DNA from: CAYFZR01 sp046760505 [NCBI: Candidatus Hydrothermarchaeota archaeon] | GTDB lineage: Archaea > CAYFZR01 | Direction of reading: 5' to 3' | Assembly (NCBI GenBank): GCA_046760505.1 | Contig: JBHIEG010000002.1 | Coordinates: 1 to 64,000 of the forward strand | Length of the DNA: 64,000 nt | Shown here: positions 51,891-62,321 of the stretch, piece by piece | Position numbering within the stretch: position 1 is the stretch's first letter | Layout of the letters: the number at the start of each line of letters is the position of its first letter | Notes under the pieces: generated by a model | Database searches by the model: none | The model's input: the letters and a program-made list of their open reading frames with translations, nothing else | What the model was told of the DNA's origin: nothing | Position numbers and translations under genes: made by a program

Positions 51891-53543
51891 ATGCCGGTCA
51901 TATCCTTCAGGTACGATGAACTGATAGAGGCTCTGGGAAAAGATTTTCCCCTAACTTACCTTATTGAAAAGATTCCCATGTTAGGTAGCGACATAGAGGA
52001 CTACGACGAAAACAAAATAGACATAGAACTTTTTCCAAACAGACCAGATCTCTATAGTTTAGAAGGATTGGTTCTTGCACTAAAAGGTTTTTTTGAGATT
52101 GAAACTGGTTTGCCTGTATTTAATACAAAAATGAGTAATATAGAAGTAGAAGTTGATCCGAGTGTAAATGAAGTGCGCCCCTACATCGTTTGCGGCATTG
52201 TAAAGGGACTTAATCTCACGGACAGAGAGATAGAAAGACTCATAGAGTTTCAGGAAGATTTACACTGGGCTATCGGAAGAGATAGGAGTAAAGCATCCAT
52301 TGGAATTCACGATCTGGATAAGGTAAAGCCTCCATTTAAATACCATGCGATAAATCCTGAAGAAATAAGTTTTGTCCCATTAGATATGGAAGAGGAAATG
52401 AACCTTGAGGAGATACTTAGATATCATCCGAAAGGAATTGAATACAGGCATATAGTCATGTCTCATTCGAGATACCCCATAATCACAGATATAAATCATG
52501 ATGTACTGTCTTTCCCACCCATTATAAACGGTGAATTAACTAGAGTGACAGAGGAAACAAAAAATATATTTATAGATATCACAGGCACGGATTTCAGGGC
52601 AATAGAGAATGCATTAAAAATTTTGATAACTTCTTTCCACGAGAAAGGAGAAATCTACAGTCTAAAAATAATCTATCCTGAGAAAGAGATTATTACTCCG
52701 GATCTTAGTCCTACAGAAATGACCTTATCTAAAGATTTTGTTAAAGATCTGTTAGGCAAAGAATTTGAAATGGATGAGATCAAGCATGCCCTAGAAAAGA
52801 TGAGGTATGGCTGTACTATCGAGAAAGATATGGTAAAGGTTAAGATACCTTGTTATCGTGTGGACATACTTCATCCAGTGGATATCGTTGAAGACGTTGC
52901 TATTGGCTATGGATACGAGAAGTTCTCCGAGAAACTACCTGAAACAATGACATTCGGGGAAAAACATCCGGTGGAAGAAATATCAGAGGATGTTAGAGAA
53001 CTCATGATATCTCTAGGCTTTCAGGAGGTAATGACCCTATCCCTAACAAACGAGGCAGATCACTATGAGAAGATGAATCTTAAAAAATGTGAATCGGTAG
53101 AGATAGAAAACCCTGTTACAGAAGAACATACAATAGTGAGGACTTCTCTCTTGCCTAATCTAATGGAGCAACTGAAGTTGAATAAAAGATTTGATCTTCC
53201 TCAGAGGATATTTGAGATTGGTGATGTCGTATTGTTAGGTGAAACGGAAACTGGGGGAGTTAATGTAAGAAAGGTGTGCGGAGTAACGATTCATCCAAAA
53301 TCAAACTTCTCTGAAATAAAGTCTGTTGTGATAACCTTGCTGGATAATCTTGGAGTAGATTATCGTATTGAACCTCGTGTTCATGGTTCCTTCATAAATG
53401 GAAGATGTGCAAAGATTATATCGAATGAAAGAGAAATAGGTGTATTCGGTGAAATACATCCAAAAGTTATCGTAAACTATGGGCTTGCACATCCTGTGGT
53501 GGGATTTGAGATTTCAATTGAAGATCTGAGGGAAATAATATGA
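51891..53543 (+). CDS. pheT: Phenylalanyl-tRNA synthetase beta subunit (archaeal type)
   Basis: A 550-residue beta subunit. DIELFPNRPDLYSLEGLVLAL, GRDRSKASIGIHDLDKVKPPFKY (B3/4 editing region), and the B6/B7 part with TSLLPNLMEQLKLNKRFDLPQRIFEIGDVV and GVFGEIHPKVI are present. As usual in archaea there is no tRNA-binding N-extension and no C-terminal FDX-ACB domain. The alpha subunit is not in the window. The stop overlaps the next small gene (ATGA). Confidence 0.95.
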   Translation: MPVISFRYDELIEALGKDFPLTYLIEKIPMLGSDIEDYDENKIDIELFPNRPDLYSLEGLVLALKGFFEIETGLPVFNTKMSNIEVEVDPSVNEVRPYIVCGIVKGLNLTDREIERLIEFQEDLHWAIGRDRSKASIGIHDLDKVKPPFKYHAINPEEISFVPLDMEEEMNLEEILRYHPKGIEYRHIVMSHSRYPIITDINHDVLSFPPIINGELTRVTEETKNIFIDITGTDFRAIENALKILITSFHEKGEIYSLKIIYPEKEIITPDLSPTEMTLSKDFVKDLLGKEFEMDEIKHALEKMRYGCTIEKDMVKVKIPCYRVDILHPVDIVEDVAIGYGYEKFSEKLPETMTFGEKHPVEEISEDVRELMISLGFQEVMTLSLTNEADHYEKMNLKKCESVEIENPVTEEHTIVRTSLLPNLMEQLKLNKRFDLPQRIFEIGDVVLLGETETGGVNVRKVCGVTIHPKSNFSEIKSVVITLLDNLGVDYRIEPRVHGSFINGRCAKIISNEREIGVFGEIHPKVIVNYGLAHPVVGFEISIEDLREII

Positions 53544-53821
53544 AAACGCCAACGAAGATTAGTGTTTCGGTAGAAGAATCTGAGGTAATTCCTGTAAAGG
53601 CAGGGGGAAAGCATACTGGAGAAGAATTGATAGTGATTAGATCAATAACCAGAGTTGGAGATATTGAGGCAACAGTAAAGAGACCGATTGCCATAAAGGA
53701 CAAGGAAAACAGGATCATACCTTTGGACGTAAAACTAGAAGCATTGGAATTGATACTACATGATATGAGGGAGAGATGCCTCCAGATTTTAGAGGAAAGA
53801 AGGGCCTCCAAGAAATCATGA
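53540..53821 (+). CDS. Small conserved-looking protein coupled to pheT, unknown
   Basis: A 93-residue soluble protein, beta-rich at first (KISVSVEESEVIPVKAGGKHTGEELIVIRSITRVGDIEATVKRPIAI) and helical at the end (LEALELILHDMRERCLQILEERR). It has no cysteines or known motif. Its ATG overlaps the pheT stop by four bases, so it is translated with the synthetase. The coupling suggests a translation-related role, but no function is assigned. Confidence 0.65.
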   Translation: MKTPTKISVSVEESEVIPVKAGGKHTGEELIVIRSITRVGDIEATVKRPIAIKDKENRIIPLDVKLEALELILHDMRERCLQILEERRASKKS

Positions 53822-53918
53822 GTTTATATAATTCCATTATCAAAAAATTTATATCATTGATATTGTTTGTAAATGATTGATCAAATGATGGAAAAGATGT
53901 CAGGGAGGTGAATGGTAG

Positions 53919-54905
53919 ATGAGGAGGAGCGTAAAAGGATTTTTACTGGTTATAATAATTTCTACTGTGCTTTTCTCTGGTTGTACAGCGAAACCACCAG
54001 AAAAACCAGAGAAGGTAAAAGTTAGGCTAGGATACTTAACCGCAGACCTGCACCAGCTAGCATACTATGTAGCAAAGAAGAAAGGCTGGTACGAAGAAGC
54101 AGGAATAGAAGTAATTCCTGTTGAATACATAAACGGAGCCTTTGAAATGGATGGTTTTAAGGCAAATGAGATAGATGTGGGTTATCTAGGTACTGCGCCA
54201 GCCACCATTAAGCATGCTAACCTAGACATACCAATCCAGATTCTCGCTCAGGTGAACAATGAAGGCTCTGCAATAGTCGTGGGAAAGGATAAGGGCATAA
54301 AATCTGTAAAGGATTTGAAAGGAAAGAACATAGGAATACCTGGTCCAGGAACAGTACAGCATTTTCTCTTATTGAAAGCACTTTCCCAAGTAGGATTAGA
54401 ATCTAAAGATGTATCATTAGTTTATCCAATGCCTGGAAAAAGCATGTTAGACAACCTAAAAACAGGCACAATAGATGCGTTCGTAGGATGGGAACCTTTT
54501 AACGCCGCAGCAGTAGAAGGGGGATATGGCGAAATATTGATAACTTCCCACGAAATATGGCCAAGCCACCCTTGCTGTGTACTAGCGACAAGGATGGATT
54601 TCAAGAGAAATAATCCAGAAACAATTCAAAAGCTCGTAGATATCCACGTCAGAGCAACGAAATGGATAAAAGAAAATCCTGAGGAAGCGGTCAGGTATGG
54701 GGTTGAATTTACAGGAAGAAGCGAAGAAGCAGTGAGACTGGCTATGAAAAACATAGACTTCGCCTACGAGCCAAATGAGGAGGGAACAAAAACTTATCTG
54801 ACCGAACTGCTAGAATTCGGAATTATAAAACAAGAGAAGGTTCCAGACAAGGATCAATTTATCAGAGATTTCTTTGATAAAAGTTTCGTCGAAAAAACAT
54901 CCTAA
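53919..54905 (+). CDS. ABC transporter substrate-binding lipoprotein (taurine/nitrate type)
   Basis: A 328-residue periplasmic-binding-type protein. A lipobox (LFSGC, Cys 22) ends the signal peptide, so it is anchored by lipid outside the cell. GYLTADLHQLAYYVAKKKGWYEEAGIEV, DVGYLGTAPATIKHANLDIPIQILAQ and LKGKNIGIPGPGTVQHFLL are typical of the SsuA/TauA/NMT1-like family. The ligand could be a sulfonate, nitrate-like anion or pyrimidine precursor. GGAGG precedes the ATG. First gene of a three-gene importer operon. Confidence 0.9.
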   Translation: MRRSVKGFLLVIIISTVLFSGCTAKPPEKPEKVKVRLGYLTADLHQLAYYVAKKKGWYEEAGIEVIPVEYINGAFEMDGFKANEIDVGYLGTAPATIKHANLDIPIQILAQVNNEGSAIVVGKDKGIKSVKDLKGKNIGIPGPGTVQHFLLLKALSQVGLESKDVSLVYPMPGKSMLDNLKTGTIDAFVGWEPFNAAAVEGGYGEILITSHEIWPSHPCCVLATRMDFKRNNPETIQKLVDIHVRATKWIKENPEEAVRYGVEFTGRSEEAVRLAMKNIDFAYEPNEEGTKTYLTELLEFGIIKQEKVPDKDQFIRDFFDKSFVEKTS

Positions 54906-54930
54906 TCCTTTTTTATTTTTTGGTGATTCA

Positions 54931-55725
54931 ATGCCAATAAAAATAGAGAAAACAACAAAGTGGGTTTCCCCAGTTATAGCGATCTTTCTATGGGAGATAC
55001 TTGCTATCTTAATTTCAGATCCATCAATTTTACCCTATCCCCTTGAAACGTTTAAGTTTTGGTATAAACTAGCGGTAGAAGGTTATATGGGAAATACACT
55101 TTTTCAGCATACAACAATGAGTCTTATCAGGGTTTTGCTAGGATTTACCATGGCAAGCATTATAGCAATTCCGATGGGCATAATTATGGGCTGGATAAGG
55201 TATGCAGAAAGTGCATTGGGAACGATTATAGAAACTTTAAGACCTATCCCTCCTTTGGCATGGATACCTCTGGTTTTGCTGTGGTTTGGAGGAACGAGTA
55301 TTCTCTCGCAGGCGATAATCATTTTTATCGGGGCATTCTTTCCAATACTCCTGAATACAATTTCTGGAGTGAAGAGCACGCCAAAAATACTGGTAGAGGC
55401 AGCCTATACTCTTGGGACAAACGAGAAAGAGCTGGTGAGAAAAGTTGTGATCCCTTCTTCTTTACCCTATGTGATAACAGGTCTCCGCATCGGGCTGGGC
55501 ATTGGTTGGATGTGTCTCGTAGCCGCTGAATTCATGGGGGTAAAAAACGGTTTAGGCTTAGGAGCAATGATGATATTTTTCCATGGCGCCGGTATTCCGG
55601 AAGGGATAATAGTTGGAATGCTAATGATAGGTATAATAGGATTAATAATGAACGAGATAGTTATATTTGTGGAGAAAAGAACTCTGGTATGGAGAGAGGA
55701 GGTCGGTTTGAGATTGGGAGTATAA
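54931..55725 (+). CDS. ABC transporter permease (SsuC/TauC type)
   Basis: A 264-residue, six-TM permease. The EAA motif that docks the ATPase is [52 protein letters not shown] is characteristic of the sulfonate/nitrate permease group. The ATG at 54931 has GGTGAT four bases upstream; the open frame from 54874 overlaps the previous gene and adds unrelated residues. The ATPase gene starts within its 3' end. Confidence 0.92.
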   Translation: MPIKIEKTTKWVSPVIAIFLWEILAILISDPSILPYPLETFKFWYKLAVEGYMGNTLFQHTTMSLIRVLLGFTMASIIAIPMGIIMGWIRYAESALGTIIETLRPIPPLAWIPLVLLWFGGTSILSQAIIIFIGAFFPILLNTISGVKSTPKILVEAAYTLGTNEKELVRKVVIPSSLPYVITGLRIGLGIGWMCLVAAEFMGVKNGLGLGAMMIFFHGAGIPEGIIVGMLMIGIIGLIMNEIVIFVEKRTLVWREEVGLRLGV

Positions 55726-56483
55726 GGCTAGAGAACATCTCAAAGGTATTCGTTGACGAAGATGGAGAAGAAGTTCTGGCCTTAAAGAATGTTTCATTTG
55801 AAGTTAATGACGGCGAATTTGTTTGTATTGTAGGTCCAAGCGGATGCGGTAAGACAACTCTACTTAGAATAGCAGCTGGCTTAGAAAAACCCACTGCTGG
55901 GAAGGTATATTTAGATGGAAAAGAGGTAAAAGGTCCTGGCTCGGAAAGAGGAATGGTTTTCCAAGAATATGCTCTTTTTCCCTGGAGAACTGTTAAAAAG
56001 AATATAGAATTTGGTCTTGAATTGAAAAATGTACCTAAAAAAGAAAGAGAAGAAATCATAAAGAGATACGTCGATCTGGTAGGGCTCAACGGATTTGAAA
56101 GCAGTTATCCTCATGAACTATCGGGTGGCATGAAGCAAAGAGTCGCTTTAGCGAGAGTCCTAGCAAACGATCCCGATGTTCTCTTGATGGACGAGCCTTT
56201 TGGTGCTTTAGATGCTCAAACGAGAAATGTGATGCAGGAAGAATTGCTGAGAGTATGGCAAAAAGCAAGAAAAACCGTCCTTTTTGTAACCCACAGCGTG
56301 GACGAAGCTGTTTATCTAGGTGATAAGGTAGTTGTCCTTACCGCAAGACCAGGAGAGGTTAAAGGTATCTTTGAGATCAATGTCCCGAGACCCAGGAATA
56401 GAACTGCCTGCGAACCCATTGTGCTTACAAGGGCAAAGATCCTTGATATACTAACGGAAGAAGTTAAAAAAACCCTGATTTAG
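55689..56483 (+). CDS. ABC transporter ATPase (SsuB/TauB type)
   Basis: A 264-residue ATPase with Walker [15 protein letters not shown]-loop [13 protein letters not shown], signature [16 protein letters not shown], Walker [13 protein letters not shown], and switch His in [15 protein letters not shown]. It powers the importer with the two genes upstream. The ATG at 55689 lies 37 bases inside the permease gene. Its stop overlaps the convergent S-layer gene by four bases. Confidence 0.94.
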   Translation: MERGGRFEIGSIRLENISKVFVDEDGEEVLALKNVSFEVNDGEFVCIVGPSGCGKTTLLRIAAGLEKPTAGKVYLDGKEVKGPGSERGMVFQEYALFPWRTVKKNIEFGLELKNVPKKEREEIIKRYVDLVGLNGFESSYPHELSGGMKQRVALARVLANDPDVLLMDEPFGALDAQTRNVMQEELLRVWQKARKTVLFVTHSVDEAVYLGDKVVVLTARPGEVKGIFEINVPRPRNRTACEPIVLTRAKILDILTEEVKKTLI

Positions 56484-58021
56484 GCTTTAAACAAAATTAT
56501 TTCGGCTGTTTTTGAGTCTATCCACCTGACGTGAATTAAATCGTCTCTCAACTTTGAGACATAGTCATACTTAGATAAAACTATAGAACCTGCTCTCGTC
56601 CCGTATCTGTCGCTTCCTGCCACCACAACGATATCGCCATCTCCCAAAGGTTTTTCTAGGTAAGCTATAATCCCTTCTCCAGGCTTCATCTTGTTAAAGT
56701 CTACTTTTAACTTGCCTTTTTCAATCAAAAGTTTGGTTATTTCATTTGCTTCGGGTCCGCCCACTAAGACGAGATTTTTATCGTATAATTCTTTTTCGCT
56801 TAACTCGTCGTCCAATCTTGCTACAGGCTCGACAAATCTGAATTCTCCAGTCTGTCTTTGCAGTGTCAAGGTTTCACCAATTTTGGCTTCGTATACTTCT
56901 TCATCTATCCTAAGATCCACGTAATCTTTATGAATTTTTTCAAGCAAAATTTTAGAGCCAAATTCTATCTCATCTCCCTCTTCAAGTTCTACTCTTTTTT
57001 CTCCCAATCTCTCAACATGCCAACGAGCAAGATCATCTATGCGCTCATCAAAGACTATTTTAGTTCCATCAATAAATTTGACGTAATCATTCTCCTCCAA
57101 TAACTGAGCAGTTTTCTTAATTAATGATATCTCATCTTTTTTTAGGACGTACTCATAACCCGCGTCAAAATCGTCTCCGTCGTATATTCTCCTATCTTTC
57201 TGGTAAACCCTTATCTGGGCCTTGTAGTCTCCAACTACTGATCTAAAAGTACCCAGAAGCTCAATATAAATGTCTTCATAATTGAAAGGTCTTTCTAATC
57301 TTATTACGTCTTCAATCAGTAACTTATCATGCTTGTAAAGTCTAAAGGATGCGGACTCGGTCCTCGTATTAATTCCAGTTATCTCTAATTGGTATCCATC
57401 GAATGATTTCGTTTGATGTAGCGGTATGAGATCCTCTAATAATATCTTTCCGGTCGTCATATGCTCTTCTGGCTCGTAATCAACCAAATAAAGTTCTTTA
57501 TCCAATATCTTAATCCTCGTTGGCAACAAGTTATATACATTATCAGAAAACTCTAAAGTATAGGTAAAATCATCCACTTTCAATTCTCTGCCATCATATT
57601 TTATTCTAAAAGAGATTTTTTCTTTCTCTTCGAATTCTTCTTTATTTTCTGTTTCCAATTTAATTTCCTTTAAGGAAGGTAACTCCTCCTGAGTAAGCTC
57701 CTCAAGTCTGTATCCGTTCTTCTCGATTTTTCTATCAGTTGAGGAAACAGCAGCCTCTATATGCAATTCTGCCGTATCGCTGTCTATATCAATTAATTCA
57801 AGGGTCCCTATTTTCTTCCATGTGCTGAGAAAATAGAATCCCTTTATTATGTTTATTGCACTTATTGAATCCATGGGGGGGCTATTTTTCCCTATAACTA
57901 TAATCGAGTTCTGTTCACTTCCCTTTACGAAAGGGCTCGGATAATCTGAGAGATCGTAGGCAAATGAGGATGAAAGCAGGCAAGGTATCAGGAGTGAGAT
58001 GATGAGTAATCTTAGGTTCAT
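56480..58021 (-). CDS. S-layer protein (Methanococcales/Thermococcales type)
   Basis: A 513-residue secreted protein with a signal peptide ([21 protein letters not shown]). The N-terminal domain starts [11 protein letters not shown] and contains [20 protein letters not shown], the S-layer N motif. A long beta-rich, highly charged middle region follows. The C-terminal domain has [38 protein letters not shown] and [13 protein letters not shown]. It forms or supports the cell-surface lattice. The TATA element TTATATAC near 58049 is about 25 nt before the ATG at 58021, favouring that start over 58042. Paralogous to the small protein at 36228. Confidence 0.87.
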   Translation of the reverse strand: MNLRLLIISLLIPCLLSSSFAYDLSDYPSPFVKGSEQNSIIVIGKNSPPMDSISAINIIKGFYFLSTWKKIGTLELIDIDSDTAELHIEAAVSSTDRKIEKNGYRLEELTQEELPSLKEIKLETENKEEFEEKEKISFRIKYDGRELKVDDFTYTLEFSDNVYNLLPTRIKILDKELYLVDYEPEEHMTTGKILLEDLIPLHQTKSFDGYQLEITGINTRTESASFRLYKHDKLLIEDVIRLERPFNYEDIYIELLGTFRSVVGDYKAQIRVYQKDRRIYDGDDFDAGYEYVLKKDEISLIKKTAQLLEENDYVKFIDGTKIVFDERIDDLARWHVERLGEKRVELEEGDEIEFGSKILLEKIHKDYVDLRIDEEVYEAKIGETLTLQRQTGEFRFVEPVARLDDELSEKELYDKNLVLVGGPEANEITKLLIEKGKLKVDFNKMKPGEGIIAYLEKPLGDGDIVVVAGSDRYGTRAGSIVLSKYDYVSKLRDDLIHVRWIDSKTAEIILFKA

Positions 58022-58065
58022 GGAGGAATACAACTCAACCATGTATATAATTTTAATGTTTCTAA

Positions 58066-58551
58066 TTAGCCGAATTTGTACCCTATCTTCCTTAAGAATT
58101 CCTTTCTCTTTTCAATGTCTTCTTCTTCCTCTACACCTTTTGGTGGAAAACCATCTATAACCCCTAAAATTCCCCTTCCTTGCTCCGTCTCAGCTATTAC
58201 AACTTGAAGAGGATTTGCGGTTGCACAATAAATCGAACAGACTTCTGGAACGCTTTTTATGGTGTTCAGTATGTTAATCGGAAATCCTTCTCTCATGAAT
58301 ATGATAAAAATGTGACCACACCCGAGTTTTAGTGCGTTTTCCTCTGCTATCTTTTTCAATTCTTCATCGTTACCTACACTTCTGATGAGACAAGGACCCG
58401 AAGCCTCGGAAAAGGCGATGCCAAACTTGCTGTTTGGAATCGTATTCATGAAAGCCTCGTACAGGTCTTCTATTGTTTTTATAAAATGAGTTTGTCCCAA
58501 TATAACATTACATCCCTCAGGAATCTTTATTTCTTCAATTTTAAGTTCCAC
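58066..58551 (-). CDS. Adenosine-specific kinase family protein
   Basis: A 161-residue protein of the adenosine-specific kinase family (COG1839, DUF355): [65 protein letters not shown], and the C-terminal [31 protein letters not shown]. Family members bind AMP or adenosine. I start at the GTG at 58551, preceded by GGAGGGGTGG; the longer frame would add an unrelated hydrophobic peptide. It lies upstream of the S-layer gene on the same strand but has its own promoter. Confidence 0.88.
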   Translation of the reverse strand: MELKIEEIKIPEGCNVILGQTHFIKTIEDLYEAFMNTIPNSKFGIAFSEASGPCLIRSVGNDEELKKIAEENALKLGCGHIFIIFMREGFPINILNTIKSVPEVCSIYCATANPLQVVIAETEQGRGILGVIDGFPPKGVEEEEDIEKRKEFLRKIGYKFG

Positions 58552-58696
58552 AGGACCACCCCTCCTGATTAATAGAAAAATGATATAAATAATTTTCAGT
58601 GATTGATAAGTCCAAATCATTTATTTGTTTTATTCTCGGTTTTATCGTCTGACAATCGTCTTAAACACATTTATATACCTGTTTTTAAAAATCTAA

Positions 58697-59176
58697 ATGA
58701 TAAAAGGGATTAATATGCTAAAAGAACATCAATTAGTTGAATGTGAATGCAAGAATAAACTTTTCAACCATTACTGCCTGAAATGCAATCTCGAGGTTGA
58801 ATCAGACTTAAGAGAATTCAGAAAAAAACTACTGGATTGTTCTTTTGAACTAATTTTCAAATGCATAGAGAGGTATAAAGAAATTTATCGAATTTTAGAG
58901 CAAAAAGTTACCATTGAGGAATTGAACGAACTTGAGAAGGAATACAAAGATTTTTATGATGATATCAAAAATGGAAGGGTGAGTAAGGAAAAGGAAACTC
59001 TCTTTCTTGATCGCATAATCTTTAAACATATGAAAAGAATATTGAAACAAATGAATAGCGAACTTTATACCTATCTAAAGGAAAATTCAGACATATTGGA
59101 GGGATATACTGACGAGAGAGCAAAATATCTCTGGAATCTCATCGACGGCATGGTTGGAAAAAGTATCATTTGGTAA
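58697..59176 (+). CDS. Helical protein with a cysteine motif, unknown
   Basis: A 159-residue, highly charged helical protein. Near the N-terminus CEC-x9-HYCLKC (about residues 16-30) could bind zinc. The rest is long amphipathic helices (ELIFKCIERYKEIYRILEQKVTIEELNELEKEYKDFY). No family is recognised. An in-frame ATG six codons in (58715) is an alternative start. A TATA-like TTTATATACC about 25 nt upstream of 58697 suggests a leaderless mRNA. Confidence 0.6.
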   Translation: MIKGINMLKEHQLVECECKNKLFNHYCLKCNLEVESDLREFRKKLLDCSFELIFKCIERYKEIYRILEQKVTIEELNELEKEYKDFYDDIKNGRVSKEKETLFLDRIIFKHMKRILKQMNSELYTYLKENSDILEGYTDERAKYLWNLIDGMVGKSIIW

Positions 59177-59224
59177 CTGAATATTTTACCTAAAGAATTA
59201 AAATAATACCTCCATATTAAATTC

Positions 59225-59965
59225 ATGTTTGTCACCATTTTGGGAACCGGAGTTTTGATTCCCGAGCAGAACCGGGCACAGGCAGGTATCCTTGTAGAAT
59301 CAGAGGATACTCTGGTTTTGTTTGACTGCGGGAATGGTGTTCTGAAAAGAATAATCCAAGCAGGATATGACCACGAAGATATACAGCACGTGTTCATTTC
59401 GCACATTCACATAGATCATACGAGCGATATACCGCCTCTCTTGGGAGCTAATTTTTTAAAAGGAAAGCTTGATTTTAAATTGTACGGACCAAAGGGCACA
59501 AAAGACTGGCTAACTAAGATACTCGAAGCATACGACTACATTGAGAGAATAAACTTCCAAGTCAATGAAATAAAGGATGAAGAACTCATCGAATTGGGAG
59601 ACCTTAGGATAAGATGCAGATATGTTTCTCACGGAGTTCCTTCCCTAGGCTTTAGAATTGAATGCGACTCTTCCATGGTTTATTCAGGCGATACAGAAAC
59701 ATGCAACGGGATGAGAGATCTATGTTCGAAGAAAACAGATTTGTTGATTCACGAATGCTCTTTCCTGGATGATTTTCCCCGCAGATACGGACACACGACG
59801 CCTTCTGCCCTATCTGAATTTTTAAAGAATTTGAATGTAAGCTCTTTGATCGTTACCCACATTTATCCAGAATCAAGACACGAAGAGCTTATAATCAAAG
59901 CCATAAGGAAGAATTATCAGAATGAATTAATGATCGGTGAGGATCTGCTCAGGGTAGAAATATAA
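59225..59965 (+). CDS. RNase Z-like metallo-beta-lactamase-fold hydrolase
   Basis: A 246-residue MBL-fold protein. The metal motifs are SHIHIDHTSDIPPLL, SHGVPSLGFRIE, YSGDTE, HECSF and THIYPESRH. Order and length resemble RNase Z relatives, but the exosite arm of true tRNase Z is not visible, so another nuclease or hydrolase is possible. Its last base is shared with the first base of the next gene's ATG, so translation is coupled. Confidence 0.86.
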   Translation: MFVTILGTGVLIPEQNRAQAGILVESEDTLVLFDCGNGVLKRIIQAGYDHEDIQHVFISHIHIDHTSDIPPLLGANFLKGKLDFKLYGPKGTKDWLTKILEAYDYIERINFQVNEIKDEELIELGDLRIRCRYVSHGVPSLGFRIECDSSMVYSGDTETCNGMRDLCSKKTDLLIHECSFLDDFPRRYGHTTPSALSEFLKNLNVSSLIVTHIYPESRHEELIIKAIRKNYQNELMIGEDLLRVEI

Positions 59966-60696
59966 TGGATGCAGTAATCTTGGCCGCTGGAAAGGGAAAA
60001 AGACTCATGCCAATAACTGAAAGGATTGCAAAACCTCTTTTACCAATAGATGGTAAGCCAGTAATAGAGCAAATAGTTATTTCTTTAAAAAAATTGGGTT
60101 TTAAACGTATTTTTATAATAATCGGACATCTTGGAAACCAAATAGAAAAATATCTTGGAAACGGATCGAAGTATAATATAAAGATAGAGTACAGAAGACA
60201 GGTTCCTCTGGGGACCGCTCATGCACTGAGATGCGTAGAAAATGATATAAAGGGAGACTTTCTGGTAACAGCAAGTGATTCCATATTCCCTTTAAGCCAT
60301 ATCAGAGACTTGGTTAAGAAACATAAGAAAGAGAGATGCGATGCGACGATAAGCCTAAAAAAAGTAAATATTAAAGATATACCATCCATGAGTACCGTAA
60401 CTCTGCAAGGAGACAGAATCTTAAAGATAGTAGAAAAGCCAAAAAAAGGACAAGTGTTGAGCAACATTTCCGCATCCCCCCTATATGTTTTTGGCGATGT
60501 TGTTTTTGATTTCTTAAAAGATGTAAGAATATCTGAAAGAGGAGAATACGAGTTACAGGACGCTATTCAAAAAATGATTGATTCTAACTTATGTGTAAAG
60601 GGGGTATTTTCTGAGAAATGGAAGCATCTTACAGATATAAACGATCTGATCGAACTGAACTTTCCTTATCTCATAGAATTCATGAAAGATCTGTAG
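59965..60696 (+). CDS. NDP-sugar nucleotidyltransferase
   Basis: A 243-residue nucleotidyltransferase with the signature ILAAGKGKRLMPITERIAKPLLPI, IIGHLGNQIEKYLG, PLGTAHALRCVEND and the metal-site ASDSIFP. EKPKKGQVLSNISASPLYVF and RGEYELQDAIQKMID are typical of archaeal glucose-1-phosphate thymidylyl/uridylyltransferase-like enzymes. It lacks the C-terminal left-handed beta-helix of GlmU-like forms. The sugar is unknown. The next gene is a membrane glycosyltransferase. Confidence 0.88.
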   Translation: MDAVILAAGKGKRLMPITERIAKPLLPIDGKPVIEQIVISLKKLGFKRIFIIIGHLGNQIEKYLGNGSKYNIKIEYRRQVPLGTAHALRCVENDIKGDFLVTASDSIFPLSHIRDLVKKHKKERCDATISLKKVNIKDIPSMSTVTLQGDRILKIVEKPKKGQVLSNISASPLYVFGDVVFDFLKDVRISERGEYELQDAIQKMIDSNLCVKGVFSEKWKHLTDINDLIELNFPYLIEFMKDL

Positions 60697-60748
60697 GTGC
60701 GCTTTCGTATTTCAGCCTATTATGTTTAAGTAGTATTGAAATTAAGGT

Positions 60749-62299
60749 ATGCACATGAACTTAATAAAGCTCTTGTCGGGTTTATTGCTACTTATTACTT
60801 CCTACCTTGCTGGTGAAAGCCTGATTTTCAAAAAAGTTTCACTTTTAAATCCTTACTTTGATAATCTGTTATTTGCATTTGCAATTGTATTTCCTATTTT
60901 TTTCTTCTCTAGGAAAGATGGGGAAATAAAGGAAAACAATGATTTTATATTGATTTTTTTAACTGTTTTTTCTCTCATATTCAGACTTTTTTTTAGAAGT
61001 AAGGGTCTTCTGCATATGGATTCTATTGCGTACATAGGGTCAGCAAAAGGACTTATAGAATCAGGAAGGCTGCAATACGCCCATTCTCCGGGCTATCCGG
61101 GTGTAGGAATTATATTTGGGCTCTCTAATCTCTTCTTGGATCTTCCAATGGATAGAGTTTCAATATACACGTGTGCAATAATTGGATCTTTATCTGTTCC
61201 TTTGATGTATCTTTTTGCCTTTAGATTTACCAAAAACAAGAGAATTGGCCTCATTACAGCTCTACTTCTTATGGTAAATCCCTTACACTGGTCTCTGAGC
61301 GAGCAAGCCTTGGGCGACGTCCTCTCTTTTTTCTTCTTAGTTTTTAGTGCTTATATGCTTACCTTCAATAATAGGGTAAGGATACTAAGCGCGCTGGTAT
61401 TTGGAGTAGCCATTGCCATTAGATTGACAAACATATTGTTCTTTCCGTTTTATCTCTTTTTGCTCGTGAGAGAAAGAAAAATTAATTATATTCTAGCAGG
61501 CTCTATTTTAAGCCTAACAGGATTTTTTTTCTACATTCCTGCATACCTCATGCATGGATTTGAGTACTTCTTAAGCCCAGTAGTTTATAACAGGTTTTTC
61601 CCAAAGTTGTTTCTTTCAATAAAAGACTATCTCTTGGACATTTTTTGTGTTTCCCTTAGCACAGCTTTCATTCCTCTCACCCTATTTGGAATAGCAATAA
61701 TTTTGAGGGACAGGAAATACTTCCATCTTACTGCTTTGGCTCTATGGATTTTTCCATACTTCTTTTACTTCGGAAATATAATCACCTTTTCTGCGAGATT
61801 TTTCCTCCCGATTATTGCTCCACTCTTGCTCTTAATGGCCGTTAGTCTAAGTAAAATAGAGAAAAAAGCAGGGATGCTTCTTGTCCTCTTTATAATTACA
61901 CAATCTATGGGTTATATTTATCCTGTTTTAGATTCACGTGCAACTCATTCTTATCAGGAGGAATTCGCCCTTTTTGTAAAAAATAACACTGAAGAAGACT
62001 CATTAATCATTGTAAGTGAGGAAAGAGCCTTTATTAGCTATTATGGAAACAGAACCACAATTCCTACAAACGTATCGTTAACAGAATCATATCTCAAGGA
62101 GGGAAAACCAGTCTACTTGATCTCCAGTGCATTTTTCACAAGAGGAGGAAGAGAAAAAGAAGAGAAATTTAAAGAAAATTTTAACTTTACATTAATTGGA
62201 ACTAAATTAAACGAAGATTTTCACCATAAATCCATATATTCTGGATTTTTCGATGAGTATCTCTATGAATTAAAATTAAAGAATACCACAAAAAGTTAG
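60749..62299 (+). CDS. Multi-TM GT-C-type glycosyltransferase (PMT/ArnT-like)
   Basis: A 516-residue protein with about eleven membrane helices and a C-terminal soluble domain. After helix 2, RSKGLLHMDSIAYIGSAKGLIESGRLQYAHSPGYPGVGII has the acidic residue and HSPGYP loop typical of GT39/GT83-like dolichyl-phosphate sugar transferases. RTTIPTNVSLTESYL lies in the outer domain. It probably transfers a lipid-linked sugar outside the membrane, consistent with the nucleotidyltransferase beside it. The ATG at 60755 is an equally good start. Confidence 0.8.
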   Translation: MHMNLIKLLSGLLLLITSYLAGESLIFKKVSLLNPYFDNLLFAFAIVFPIFFFSRKDGEIKENNDFILIFLTVFSLIFRLFFRSKGLLHMDSIAYIGSAKGLIESGRLQYAHSPGYPGVGIIFGLSNLFLDLPMDRVSIYTCAIIGSLSVPLMYLFAFRFTKNKRIGLITALLLMVNPLHWSLSEQALGDVLSFFFLVFSAYMLTFNNRVRILSALVFGVAIAIRLTNILFFPFYLFLLVRERKINYILAGSILSLTGFFFYIPAYLMHGFEYFLSPVVYNRFFPKLFLSIKDYLLDIFCVSLSTAFIPLTLFGIAIILRDRKYFHLTALALWIFPYFFYFGNIITFSARFFLPIIAPLLLLMAVSLSKIEKKAGMLLVLFIITQSMGYIYPVLDSRATHSYQEEFALFVKNNTEEDSLIIVSEERAFISYYGNRTTIPTNVSLTESYLKEGKPVYLISSAFFTRGGREKEEKFKENFNFTLIGTKLNEDFHHKSIYSGFFDEYLYELKLKNTTKS

Positions 62300-62321
62300 G
62301 TTGGGGTTTGATGAAAATGGT

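Noticed and set aside
53840-53918. Thiamine (TPP) riboswitch before the ABC importer
   Set aside because: The conserved CTGAGA-type core and paired arms are absent; only a promoter-like AT stretch and a ribosome site are seen.
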